A stretch of DNA of 17,270 nucleotides, from positions 1-17,270 of the forward strand of contig JBFHMM010000061.1 in assembly GCA_041594355.1 (NCBI GenBank), given 5' to 3'. Under the pieces are notes generated by a model. That model ran no database searches. It was not told the origin of the DNA and saw only the letters and a program-made list of their open reading frames with translations. Numbering within the stretch: position 1 is the first letter of the stretch; the number at the start of each line of letters is the position of its first letter. Positions 1 through 7,065 of the stretch are shown here, piece by piece. A program made the position numbers and the translations under genes. Source of the stretch: JAIUZI01 sp041594355. Lineage in GTDB: Bacteria; Pseudomonadota; Alphaproteobacteria; Rhodobacterales; Rhodobacteraceae.

Positions 1-362
1 GCCTCGCCAACGATCCCGATGTTATACTGATGGACGAGCCGCTCGGCGCGCTCGACGCGCTGACGCGAGAGAAGATGCAGGGGCTGGTGCTGCGGCTCTG
101 GAAGGAGACCGGCAAGACCATCATCCTGATCACCCATTCGGTGGAGGAGGCGCTGTTGCTGGGCGAGCGGCTGATCGTGATGGCGCCGCGACCCGGCCGC
201 ATTCACAAGGAATACCGGTTGCCCTTTGCCGATCTGGGTGTCGGGGCCGATCTGCGCGAGGTCAAGCAGCATCCCGATTACGCACCCACCCGCGAGAAGA
301 TCCTGAACATGATCTGGAACATGGAAGAAGAGATCATGGGTCGCACTGAGGCCGTGTCATGA
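1..362 (+). CDS. tauB: Taurine-type ABC transporter ATP-binding protein, C-terminal part (5' end outside window)
   Basis: This is the C-terminal part of the cytoplasmic ATPase that powers a taurine/sulfonate importer. The frame is open from the left edge. The visible protein begins at the Walker B region (VILMDEP) with the D-loop GALD, followed by the H-loop histidine in ITHSVEEAL. The Walker A and signature motifs lie upstream of the window. The stretch ALTREKMQ after the D-loop, the PGR motif and the short tail ending near REKIL are like TauB/SsuB/NrtD-family ATPases, and TauB is the closest I recognise. The stop codon overlaps the tauC start in an ATGA, which indicates translational coupling. 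Nitrate or alkanesulfonate specificity cannot be excluded because the substrate-binding protein is not in the window. Confidence 0.88.
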   Translation, partial: LANDPDVILMDEPLGALDALTREKMQGLVLRLWKETGKTIILITHSVEEALLLGERLIVMAPRPGRIHKEYRLPFADLGVGADLREVKQHPDYAPTREKILNMIWNMEEEIMGRTEAVS

Positions 363-1627
363 TCCCCTTCCTGATCTATCTTGGTATTTTCGTGGGCTCG
401 TATTTCGTGGTCAACCGGCTGGTGCGCCGCGCCGCGCGGACCGATTTCACCTCGCTCAAGACAGTGACCTTCGGCGATGAAAGCGCGGTACAGTCGGACC
501 GGGTCGCGAGCGTGATTTCGGTGGTGACGATCTTCCTATTGTGGGGGATGTTCACCGGATCGGCACTGGCGCCGTCGTTTCTGCACATGCCCGGCCCGTA
601 TCAGGGTGAGGCAAGTTTCGAGTACACCGCCGAAACCCCGGACGGGCGGCGCGACACGGCGACGGTGACGGTGCTGGTGCATCCCATCGACCAGGACGTA
701 GCCGCGCCGGAAGTCGCGCCCGGCGACGGCTGGGCCAAAAACGATTCCGCCACCGTCGGCATGTGGCGGAGCGGGTTGATCCGGGTCGACCGGAACGACG
801 AGATCGGGCGCAAGGAAGGGGCCGTGGTCGTTGCGGTCAACGGCCAGCACATCGCGCCGGGCGGCAGCGTCGCGATCGACCAAGGCCGGGTCGGCATGTC
901 GCCCAAGGGCACGCTGAATTTCGAGCCTGCAAAGGGCTGGCAGATGGAGCCAATCTGGCTGCCGGCGCCGGAGGCGGTCTGGGCGCGGTTCATCGAGATC
1001 GCCTCGGAGGGGTTCCGGGGGTCTACCCTGCTGGAGCATTTGGGCTATTCGCTGATGCGGGTCGTGGTCGGCTTTCTGCTGGGGGCGCTGGTGGGCATAC
1101 CGCTGGGCTATGCCATGGGGCTGAGCGACTGGTTCCGGGGCTGGTTTGACCCGATTGTCGAGTTCATGCGGCCGGTGCCGCCCCTGGCGCTGATCCCGCT
1201 GGTGATCATCTGGGCCGGGATCGGCGAGACCGGCAAGATCATCCTGCTGTTCCTGGCCGCCCTGTGGATCATGGCGATCGCGGCGCGGTCGGGGGTGTCG
1301 GGGGTCAAGATTTCCAAGGTGCATGCGGCCTATTCCCTGGGGGCGAGCAAGGCGCAGATCATGCGGTTCGTGATCGTGCCCAATTCGCTGCCCGAGATAT
1401 TTACCGGGGCACGAGTGGCGATGGGGGTCTGCTGGGGCACCGTGGTGGCCGCCGAACTGGTGGCCGCCGAGAAGGGGGCCGGCATGATGATCATGGTGGC
1501 ATCGAAGTTTCAAAACACCGACATTGTGATCATGGGCATCATCCTGATCGGCATCATCGGGTTCGGCATCGACATGCTGATGCGCTGGGCTGAACGGCTG
1601 CTGGTGCCATGGAAGGGCAAGGGGTGA
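359..1627 (+). CDS. tauC: Taurine-type ABC transporter permease with periplasmic Ig/cadherin-like insert
   Basis: This is the inner-membrane permease of the importer, 422 residues, well above the roughly 250-280 usual for TauC. Residues 1-20 form one hydrophobic segment and 48-72 another. Residues 76-198 are soluble and polar, and the ordinary TauC core resumes at LPAPEAVWARF (201-211). The core has the usual membrane helices and the EAA loop near 323-341 (AYSLGASKAQIMRFVIVP), which contacts the ATPase. The insert contains FEYT...GRRDTATVTVLV (87-107) and AVNG..IAPGGSVAI (159-173) followed by KGTLNFEPAKGW (183-194). These resemble the end and the start of bacterial cadherin/Ig-like repeats. 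The ATG overlaps the tauB stop by 4 bp. The permease call is firm; taurine specificity is inferred from the TauB-like partner. Confidence 0.87.
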   Translation: MIPFLIYLGIFVGSYFVVNRLVRRAARTDFTSLKTVTFGDESAVQSDRVASVISVVTIFLLWGMFTGSALAPSFLHMPGPYQGEASFEYTAETPDGRRDTATVTVLVHPIDQDVAAPEVAPGDGWAKNDSATVGMWRSGLIRVDRNDEIGRKEGAVVVAVNGQHIAPGGSVAIDQGRVGMSPKGTLNFEPAKGWQMEPIWLPAPEAVWARFIEIASEGFRGSTLLEHLGYSLMRVVVGFLLGALVGIPLGYAMGLSDWFRGWFDPIVEFMRPVPPLALIPLVIIWAGIGETGKIILLFLAALWIMAIAARSGVSGVKISKVHAAYSLGASKAQIMRFVIVPNSLPEIFTGARVAMGVCWGTVVAAELVAAEKGAGMMIMVASKFQNTDIVIMGIILIGIIGFGIDMLMRWAERLLVPWKGKG

Positions 1628-1630
1628 GGT

Positions 1631-1990
1631 GAATTCCCTGGCGGCGACAGGCATTCGGGCGAGGGTTTCGTCTGCGTTGAGCTGTCTGCAGGGGTGTTGC
1701 GCCGGGGGAACGGGATGGGTCAGGCAAGCCGTTCGCACAGCTCATGATCGGGCTGGGGGGCGATCGCCCCGGTCCGGTCGAAGACGCCAGTCAGGTCGTT
1801 TTCGAGGGCGAATCCACGCTGAGCGTGTTCACTGTCCACGCGTTGTCCGCTGGGCCAAATGATGCGCTGGTCGGGCACCGGTGATCGGTGTGCAAGCAAC
1901 CGGATCGGCTTTCATTCTGCGCTTCACGGGGAACCGGACCTTGGCTGTCAGTCTTTCTGACGAAGATTGCGGCGGACCGGACAGGATGAC
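1631..1990 (+). pseudogene. Possible decayed gene fragment, plus strand, family unknown
   Basis: No intact gene is present here, but three frames in turn give protein-like text with GC-rich third positions. One runs from 1631 (GEGFVCVELSAGVLRRG). The next is open from 1681 to the stop at 1882-1884, with a possible ATG at 1744 (GKPFAQLMIGLGGDRPGPVE, then VVFEGESTLSVFTVHAL). The third runs from 1881 (GVQATGSAFILRFTGNRTLA). Read together they look like one gene broken by at least two frameshifts. I recognise no family. There is no clear ribosome binding site. It could be random open sequence in GC-rich DNA, so confidence is low. Confidence 0.27.
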
Positions 1991-2041
1991 GCCTATTCGG
2001 CGAGCGGTGACCTCAGTGGTTGGCGGTAGCGCGCGGCCGTG

Positions 2042-2530
2042 TCAGGGTTTGGGCCGGGGTGCCATGTCGCGGATCGCCTGCTGCAGGGCGTGTGGCAGGG
2101 GCGTGCCGGCGCCATCCGGGGCGGCGTCCAGATCAGCGGTTGAACCACCGAGCATGAAGGACAGCCGCGCCTGTTCCGTCGCTATCTGGGCACCGGACAT
2201 AGCGAAGCGACAGGGTGAAAGAGACGAGGGTCCGCCGCAGCCCGTGCGCGGTTGTGAAATGCCAGGCGCCAAAAAGCACATCCTTGGCCTGGTGAATGTC
2301 GCGGACCACGGTGATCAAGGTTCGAAGACGTTCTGTGAAGGCGTCGCGGTCGAGCATCGCTGTGTCCAACACCGGTGCCGGCCGGACGTCGTAGCCTGCT
2401 GCGTCGCATCCGCCGCGACGCAATGAGGTAAGCATCGGGCCGTCCATGCGACCAGATCCGGCAAGGCCGTTTCCATCAAGCTGCTTGTTTCCGGCTCCTC
2501 CGAGGCTGTCATAGGCAACTCAAAAGGCAA
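2042..2530 (-). pseudogene. Possible frameshifted gene fragment, minus strand, family unknown
   Basis: On the minus strand a frame starting near 2525 or at the ATG at 2447 reads GYDVRPAPVLDTAMLDRDAF, then LRTLITVVRDIHQAKDVLFG, then TTAHGLRRTLVSFTLSLRYV. After a shift of one base near 2195-2210 it continues in another frame as GAQIATEQARLSFMLGGSTA and then LPHALQQAIRDMAPRPKP, to a TGA at 2042-2044. The two halves join naturally with one indel, which suggests a recently broken small gene or a sequencing error. A third frame offers an alternative N-terminus (MTASEEPETSSLMETALPD, start 2510). I do not recognise the protein family. Confidence 0.33.
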
Positions 2531-2582
2531 TGCAGAGCGCGGCTGAATCGGTTTTGGCGAACCCTCGTTTGCGGTCGCGACC

Positions 2583-2710
2583 GCAGCGCGCAGGCTTGCG
2601 CGCTGCCGGGCCCAACAGGCCACAGGCATCTTTGATGCCGAAGGTTCTGGCGGGAGCGCTGCCGGTCCGGCGGGCGGGGAAGGGCACGCTGCCCCCTCGG
2701 CCTTTCGGCC
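2583..2710. repeat. Cluster of consecutive stem-loops, candidate dispersed intergenic element
   Basis: Four inverted repeats lie in about 130 bases. At 2583-2606 a perfect 10-bp stem (GCAGCGCGCA) closes a 4-base loop. At 2625-2639 GGCATC pairs with GATGCC around TTT. At 2682-2694 GGGCA pairs with TGCCC around CGC. At 2699-2710 GGCC pairs with GGCC around TTTC. A short GCCGG-T-CCGGC palindrome lies between the second and third. No coding frame explains them. They sit between the decayed minus-strand fragment and the 3' end of the marR gene. A REP-like repeat or a structured transcript are both possible; the lack of a T-run argues against a simple terminator. Confidence 0.45.
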
Positions 2711-2748
2711 TCAGCCCGGAGGATTTACATGGAGATGAAAGGGCAGTG

Positions 2749-3372
2749 TCAGGGGGTGTTCGTAGCAGAGTCGCGCAGCGATGGCAGGCCTTGTTTCAGC
2801 GCGTTTACCTCTGCGGTGAAACGGTCAGTGGCCATGGCGGCGGATTCATCGGTCCAGATGGAGAACCGGTCGAGCAGGCGCAGGAAATCGGCGCGTTCCG
2901 CGTCGCTCCACCGGGACAGGAAATCACCCATCAGCAGGAACTTGTAGCGTCGTACGGCGCGGACCACGGCCCGCCCGTCGCCGGTGAGTTCGACGATGGT
3001 GCGGCGGGCGTCGCGCTGGCTGACGGCGCGGCGGGCGAGGCCCTTGGAGATGGCATCGCTGACCAGCCGCGAGGCGCGAGAGGGGTCTATGCCGAGCCGG
3101 TCGGCGATGGTCGAGATCATGGTTTCCTGGCCCGCGTCGTCGCCGAATTCGTTGGAGGGGGCCCAGATCGCGATCAGAACATCGAGTTGCGCAAGGTCGA
3201 TCTGTTCGGCCAGTCCGAGGTCGCGCAGCGCGGCCGCACCCAGTTCGCGCTTGCGAAAGCGGCGGCGCATGTGCTGCAGCACGGCGTCGATTTCCAGCGA
3301 GGCGCCGATGGCCTCGGGGGCGATGCCGGCCCGGGAGAGGAATTTCCGCATGTCGTCGTCGCGCGAAGGCAT
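2749..3372 (-). CDS. MarR-family transcriptional regulator
   Basis: This is a probable repressor of the divergent efflux gene, 207 residues from the chosen start. The winged-helix region is at about residues 60-135: ISTIADRLGIDPSRASRLV is the helix-turn-helix and QRDARRTIVELTGDG the wing, with the R-D-A-R-R pattern typical of MarR proteins. The N-terminal 50 residues and C-terminal helices (140-175) would form the dimer interface. I chose the ATG at 3372 because AAGGG lies 7-8 bases upstream. An in-frame ATG at 3462 would add 30 residues, but it lies inside the AT-rich operator and promoter region, so I reject it. The neighbour is a drug exporter read in the opposite direction, as in emrR/emrB-like pairs. 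The ligand is unknown. Confidence 0.86.
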   Translation of the reverse strand: MPSRDDDMRKFLSRAGIAPEAIGASLEIDAVLQHMRRRFRKRELGAAALRDLGLAEQIDLAQLDVLIAIWAPSNEFGDDAGQETMISTIADRLGIDPSRASRLVSDAISKGLARRAVSQRDARRTIVELTGDGRAVVRAVRRYKFLLMGDFLSRWSDAERADFLRLLDRFSIWTDESAAMATDRFTAEVNALKQGLPSLRDSATNTP

Positions 3373-3421
3373 TGGCGCACCCTTGGTCAGTTGCACCCGT
3401 GTTTGCCGTGAATGGATGGTA

Positions 3422-3456
3422 TTGTCAATAACATGCGGTTGACATGTAATTGTTAA
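3422..3456. promoter_or_regulatory. Candidate MarR operator (imperfect inverted repeat)
   Basis: TTGTCAATAACATG at 3422-3435 and CATGTAATTGTTAA at 3443-3456 are inverted copies matching at 11 of 14 positions, with a 7-base spacer. The stretch is AT-rich in otherwise GC-rich DNA, lies between two divergent starts and overlaps the promoter elements proposed for both genes. This is the expected place for autoregulation and efflux repression by the adjacent MarR protein. Confidence 0.55.
3428..3456 (-). promoter_or_regulatory. Candidate promoter of the marR gene
   Basis: On the minus strand TTAACA (3456-3451) and TGTTAT (3433-3428) are separated by 17 bases. They would start transcription about 50 bases before the chosen ATG at 3372. 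Both elements fall within the inverted repeat, so bound MarR would block them. This is a consensus match by eye only. Confidence 0.33.
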
Positions 3457-3468
3457 TAGCACATATAT
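3439..3468 (+). promoter_or_regulatory. Candidate promoter of the efflux gene
   Basis: A perfect TTGACA -35 hexamer at 3439-3444 is followed after 17-18 bases by an AT-rich CATATAT stretch (3462-3468) that could serve as -10. The -35 lies inside the candidate MarR operator. The leader to the start codon at 3558 would be about 80 bases. Confidence 0.42.
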
Positions 3469-3557
3469 GCTGGCGACAATTTACCCCAGGTCGGACGGAT
3501 GGCAGGCTTCTACAGTCGCGCGCCGCCCGCAGTTTTTGACGCAGGACAGGTATTCCC

Positions 3558-5090
3558 TTGGCGACCCCATCCAATTCGGCGCCCGCAGAGGCCCCCGGCC
3601 ATGACGCCCGCGTGCGGCTGGCGATCCTTTCGGCGGCGGCGGTGCTCTTTCTGGCCTCGCTAGGACAGACCAGCGTGTCGACCGCGCTGCCGACGATTGT
3701 CGGGCAGCTGGGCGGGCTGGATCATATAAGTTGGGTGATCACCGCCTATCTCCTGGCCTCGACCGTGGGGGCGCCGGTGTTTGGCAAGCTGGGCGATCTG
3801 TTTGGCCGCCGGGCGGCGCTGCAGGGGGGGATCGCGGTGTTCCTGATTGGCGCCCTGGTTGGCGGTTTCGCGGACAGCCTGTGGGTGCTGGTGGCGGGTC
3901 GGTTCATTCAGGGCCTGGGCGGCGGCGGCCTGATCGTGGTGGCGATGGCGACGGTTGCGGATGTCCTGCCGCCGCGCGAACGCGGCCGGGCGCAGGGAAA
4001 GCTGGGCGCGGTGTTTGGCTTGTCGACCATCGTGGGGCCGCTGACGGGCGGGTTTCTGGTCCAGCATCTGAGCTGGCAATGGATCTTCTGGATCAACCTG
4101 CCGGTCGGGCTGGTGGCTTTTGCGGTATTGAGCTGGGCGCTGGAACCGCGACCGGGGCGGGCGCGGCCGTCGATCGATTACCTGGGCGCGGCGTTCTTGG
4201 CGGCGACCCTGTCGAGCCTGGTGGTGATCGTCACGGCCGGGGGCGTGAGCCTGCCGTGGCGCAGCCCGGCGATGTTGGGTCTGGTGGCTGTCCTGGCGGG
4301 GGCTTTTGCCGGGTTCATCCTGACCGAGCGCCGCGCGAAGGAGCCAATCCTGCCGCTGGAGCTCTTCCGGATCAACAATTTCGTAGTTTCCAACACGGTG
4401 GGCATGATGGTGGGGGCGGCGATGTTCGGCACCATCACCTTTGTTCCGATGTTCATGCAGGTGGTGAGGGGGATGGAGCCGGCGGTGTCGGGGTTGTTCC
4501 TGGTACCGATGATGATCGGGTTGATCGGCATGTCGAACGTGGCCGGGCGGTACATGGCGCGGACCGGGCGGTACAAGATGCTGCCGGTGCTCTCGACGGT
4601 GGTGTTGGGGCTGGGCATGGTGGGCATGGCGACGGTGACACCGCAGACGCCGAACGTTCTTCTGGTGCTCTATATCTTTACTGCTGGCGTGGGGATCGGC
4701 CCGGTGATGAGTGTCAGTGTCACGGCGATTCAGAACGCGGTGCCGCGCGAGACGGTTGGCGTGGGCACGGCCAGCGTCAACATGTTTCGGATGATCGGCG
4801 GCTCGGTGGGCACGGCGGCCTTTGGTGCGTTGTTCGCCACCGGTCTGGCGGCGCGACTGACAGAGCTGGGGATCGCGGGCGCCGGGCGCGGGCAGCTGAC
4901 CAGCGCGGCGCTGGCGGGGATGAGCGATGCCGACCGCGCGCTGATGGCCGAGGCCATCGCGGGCGCGTTGCACCCGGTGTTCTGGTGGGCGGCGCTGCTG
5001 GGGGTTCTGGCCAGCGCGACGGCGCTGCTGATGCGGGAACGGGTGCTGGACGAGGATTATCCGGCGGCGGCGCGTGGCCCCGCCGAATAG
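3558..5090 (+). CDS. DHA2-family (EmrB/QacA-type) MFS multidrug efflux transporter
   Basis: This is an inner-membrane proton-drug antiporter of 510 residues, the normal size for 14-helix DHA2 proteins. Motif A is at 76-85 (GKLGDLFGRR), the RGRAQGKLGAVFG region at 142-154, and antiporter motif C with GPLTGGF at 160-166. It is followed by SWQWIFWINLPVG at 172-184, which is characteristic of DHA2. Hydrophobic helices run to about residue 495. The start codon is TTG; AGGACAGG lies 7-15 bases upstream and no in-frame ATG precedes the first helix. No EmrA-like membrane fusion protein is adjacent, so it may act alone across the inner membrane. Its stop is 12 bases from that of the convergent AAA ATPase gene. 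The substrate is unknown; regulation by the divergent MarR is inferred. Confidence 0.88.
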   Translation: MATPSNSAPAEAPGHDARVRLAILSAAAVLFLASLGQTSVSTALPTIVGQLGGLDHISWVITAYLLASTVGAPVFGKLGDLFGRRAALQGGIAVFLIGALVGGFADSLWVLVAGRFIQGLGGGGLIVVAMATVADVLPPRERGRAQGKLGAVFGLSTIVGPLTGGFLVQHLSWQWIFWINLPVGLVAFAVLSWALEPRPGRARPSIDYLGAAFLAATLSSLVVIVTAGGVSLPWRSPAMLGLVAVLAGAFAGFILTERRAKEPILPLELFRINNFVVSNTVGMMVGAAMFGTITFVPMFMQVVRGMEPAVSGLFLVPMMIGLIGMSNVAGRYMARTGRYKMLPVLSTVVLGLGMVGMATVTPQTPNVLLVLYIFTAGVGIGPVMSVSVTAIQNAVPRETVGVGTASVNMFRMIGGSVGTAAFGALFATGLAARLTELGIAGAGRGQLTSAALAGMSDADRALMAEAIAGALHPVFWWAALLGVLASATALLMRERVLDEDYPAAARGPAE

Positions 5091-5102
5091 GCGCGGCGGT
5101 CG

Positions 5103-6410
5103 TTACTTGACGATTTTTTCGTCCTTGACGAACATGTTTGCCCAGGCGCGGTCGATCAGGTCCGGGGTCATCTGATAGGGGATGCCCTCGAATTCGCAGA
5201 TCGAGATTATCTGGTCGATCAGGAATACCGGCTGGTAGTTGGCATAAACGTTTTTGATCTCGGGGTAGCGCACTTTGAGCAGGTGCACGAGCGAGGCTTC
5301 GTCCAGCGGCACGCCTTTCTTGCGGGCGACCAGAGCGAAGATTTTCAGGAAGTTTTCCTGGCTCGGCCCGTCGATCTTGATCTTGAAGAAGATCCGGCGC
5401 AGGGCGGCCTGATCAAAGATTTCGTTCGGGTGGAAGTTGGTGGAGAAAATCACCAGCGTATCGAAGGGCACCTCGAATTTCTCGCCCGACTGCAAGCCCA
5501 GGATGTCCTTGCCTTCTTCCAGCGGCACGATCCAGCGGTTGATCAGCGCCTGCGGTGGTTCCTCTTGCCGGCCGAGGTCGTCGACGATGAAGATGCCGCC
5601 GGTGGATTTCAGCTGCAGCGGCGCCTGATAGGTGCGCGCGGTGGGATTGTAGACGAGGTCGAGCATCGAGAGCTGCAATTCGCCGCCGGTGACCACGGTG
5701 GGCCGTTCGCAGCAGACATAGCGGCTGTCAAAGCGTTTCTTGCGGCGCAGGGAGGTCGGGTCATCGGCCTCTACCTCGACCGCGGTGTGCACGATCGGGT
5801 CATAGACGGTGATAACCTGGCCAGAATATTCGATGGCGCGGGGCACGTAGACGTGATCGCCCAGCGCATCGCGGATCCCGTTCGAGATCGAGGATTTGCC
5901 GTTGCCGGGCGGGCCATACATCAGGATCGAGCGGCCGGCGCTGACTGCCGGGCCGAGGTGGTCAAGCAGGCTGTCGGGCAGGATCAGGTGCCCCATCGCC
6001 TTGGTCAGCTGGTCGCGGGTGATCTGGATATTGCGGATCGACTGGCGTTCGACCTGTTCGCGGTAGACGTCCAGCGGCACCGGCATGGCGCCGAAGTATT
6101 CGGATTGCGCCAGCGCGTCGAGCGCGCGGGCCCTACCGGCGTCGGTTAGCTGGTAGCCCATTTCATTGCCGTTATTGGCGTTCAGTGTGCCGGTGGCCTG
6201 CAGCAGCCTCTGTTCGCGGCCCATGTCGACCAGCTCTTGCGTGACCTGCGTGGGCAGGCAAAGCGCCTCGGCAATTTCGCTGACCATCTCGACGTTTTTA
6301 CGAAAGATGGTCTTAAGCAGGATGTCCCGCATCATCACGATGGGCAGCAGCATTTCCTGCAGACCTTTGGGCGAGGGCGGGGCCATGACGGCGGTGTTCT
6401 GCATGTTCAT
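5103..6410 (-). CDS. AAA+ ATPase at the 3' end of the Tad pilus locus
   Basis: This cytoplasmic AAA+ ATPase has 435 residues. Residues about 25-95 look like a winged-helix-type domain (EIAEALCLPTQVTQELVDMG, then YQLTDAGRARAL). The ATPase core has Walker A GPPGNGKS at 166-173, Walker B GIFIVDD at 272-278, sensor 1 at FSTNF (322-326) and candidate arginine residues at 338-339 (ALRRIFFKI). A pair of cysteines lies at 233-234. The start is ATG at 6410 or two codons later at 6404; neither has a strong ribosome binding site. It is the last gene in the direction of the Tad locus, after a 156-bp gap. Similar ATPases near alphaproteobacterial Tad genes have no defined function that I know. A role in pilus assembly or regulation is inferred from position only. 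Confidence 0.8.
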   Translation of the reverse strand: MNMQNTAVMAPPSPKGLQEMLLPIVMMRDILLKTIFRKNVEMVSEIAEALCLPTQVTQELVDMGREQRLLQATGTLNANNGNEMGYQLTDAGRARALDALAQSEYFGAMPVPLDVYREQVERQSIRNIQITRDQLTKAMGHLILPDSLLDHLGPAVSAGRSILMYGPPGNGKSSISNGIRDALGDHVYVPRAIEYSGQVITVYDPIVHTAVEVEADDPTSLRRKKRFDSRYVCCERPTVVTGGELQLSMLDLVYNPTARTYQAPLQLKSTGGIFIVDDLGRQEEPPQALINRWIVPLEEGKDILGLQSGEKFEVPFDTLVIFSTNFHPNEIFDQAALRRIFFKIKIDGPSQENFLKIFALVARKKGVPLDEASLVHLLKVRYPEIKNVYANYQPVFLIDQIISICEFEGIPYQMTPDLIDRAWANMFVKDEKIVK

Positions 6411-6566
6411 CGGTGTGGCCTGCGGTTGGATCCAAGACTACTGGTGCGGCGTTTTCCATTCCCGGCATCCTGCCTAGCCAATGTGGCGAATTCGCGGCGC
6501 CTATCTGATCCGGATACGGGTATTTCCCGCCAGTTTGCCCGGTTTCCGACCCGATGTTTGTCCTGG

Positions 6567-7061
6567 TCAGCTGCCATATATGGTGCCAAGGATCAGGTAG
6601 AGGGCCAGCGTGCCGCCGAGGCTGAGGCCCATCGGGAACTTCCAGCCCATGTCCCAGCTTTTCCAGCCTGGGGCAGCACGGCGCAGGGCCGTGTACTTGG
6701 CCAGCCGGTGGGTACAGAAGGCAGCCAGCAGGTTGGCGGCGAAGATCGCCATCAACAGGCGCAGGTCGCCGGGCTCGACAAAGGGCGCGGCGGCGGCGGC
6801 GAACTTGGCGTCGCCGGCACCGACGGCGCCACCGGCGTTCAGGACGATGCCGACGACCAGAACACCCACCAATTGCAGCAGCCGCATCCCGTAGTCCGGC
6901 AGCGGCATAGTCAGCGGTCCGATGACGACAAAGACCATCGCCAGCGCCACGACAGCCTGGTTGGTGATCCGCATCTCGCGCAGGTCGGTGAAACAGACAT
7001 AGAAGCAGATCGGCAGGACGAAGGGTAGAAACCACCACGCCTGCGCCACGGTCAGGCCCAT
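6567..7061 (-). CDS. cpaA: Prepilin peptidase CpaA/TadV
   Basis: This membrane aspartic peptidase of the A24 family cleaves Flp prepilins after the leader glycine. It has 164 residues with several hydrophobic helices. The two catalytic aspartates are visible as D26 in FTDLREMRITN and D84 in GAGDAKF, the expected FTDxxxxxIxN and GxGD motifs. It lacks an N-terminal methylase domain, as usual for the short TadV type. The C-terminus has WKFPMGLSLGGTLAL, typical of CpaA. It begins 4 bases after the stop of the upstream TPR lipoprotein gene, so it is in the same operon. The 156 bases between it and the AAA ATPase gene show no clear terminator or promoter. Confidence 0.92.
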   Translation of the reverse strand: MGLTVAQAWWFLPFVLPICFYVCFTDLREMRITNQAVVALAMVFVVIGPLTMPLPDYGMRLLQLVGVLVVGIVLNAGGAVGAGDAKFAAAAAPFVEPGDLRLLMAIFAANLLAAFCTHRLAKYTALRRAAPGWKSWDMGWKFPMGLSLGGTLALYLILGTIYGS

Positions 7062-7065
7062 CGGA

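Noticed and set aside
536..1738. Long open frame of 400 codons antisense to tauC
   Set aside because: It is rich in His, Arg, Pro and Asp with no recognisable domain and mirrors the GC-biased codons of tauC. It is a shadow frame.
1628..2748. Insertion sequence or integrase remnant as the cause of the gene-free region
   Set aside because: No transposase motif, terminal inverted repeat pair or target duplication could be seen.
2530..3411. Long plus-strand frame antisense to marR
   Set aside because: It has no domain, and the minus strand carries a complete MarR protein with ribosome binding site and promoter.
3660..4973. Long antisense frame of 437 codons opposite the efflux gene
   Set aside because: Its composition is dominated by His, Arg and Gln and no motif is seen. 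The plus-strand frame has all MFS motifs.
3731..5110. Second long plus-strand frame of 459 codons inside the efflux gene
   Set aside because: It is a Gly/Ala/Arg-rich frameshifted copy of the efflux gene and lacks hydrophobic helices and motifs.
6574..6583. Perfect palindrome CCATATATGG near the end of cpaA
   Set aside because: It lies inside the cpaA coding sequence and is explained by its codons for the final Thr-Ile-Tyr-Gly residues. There is no supporting regulatory context.
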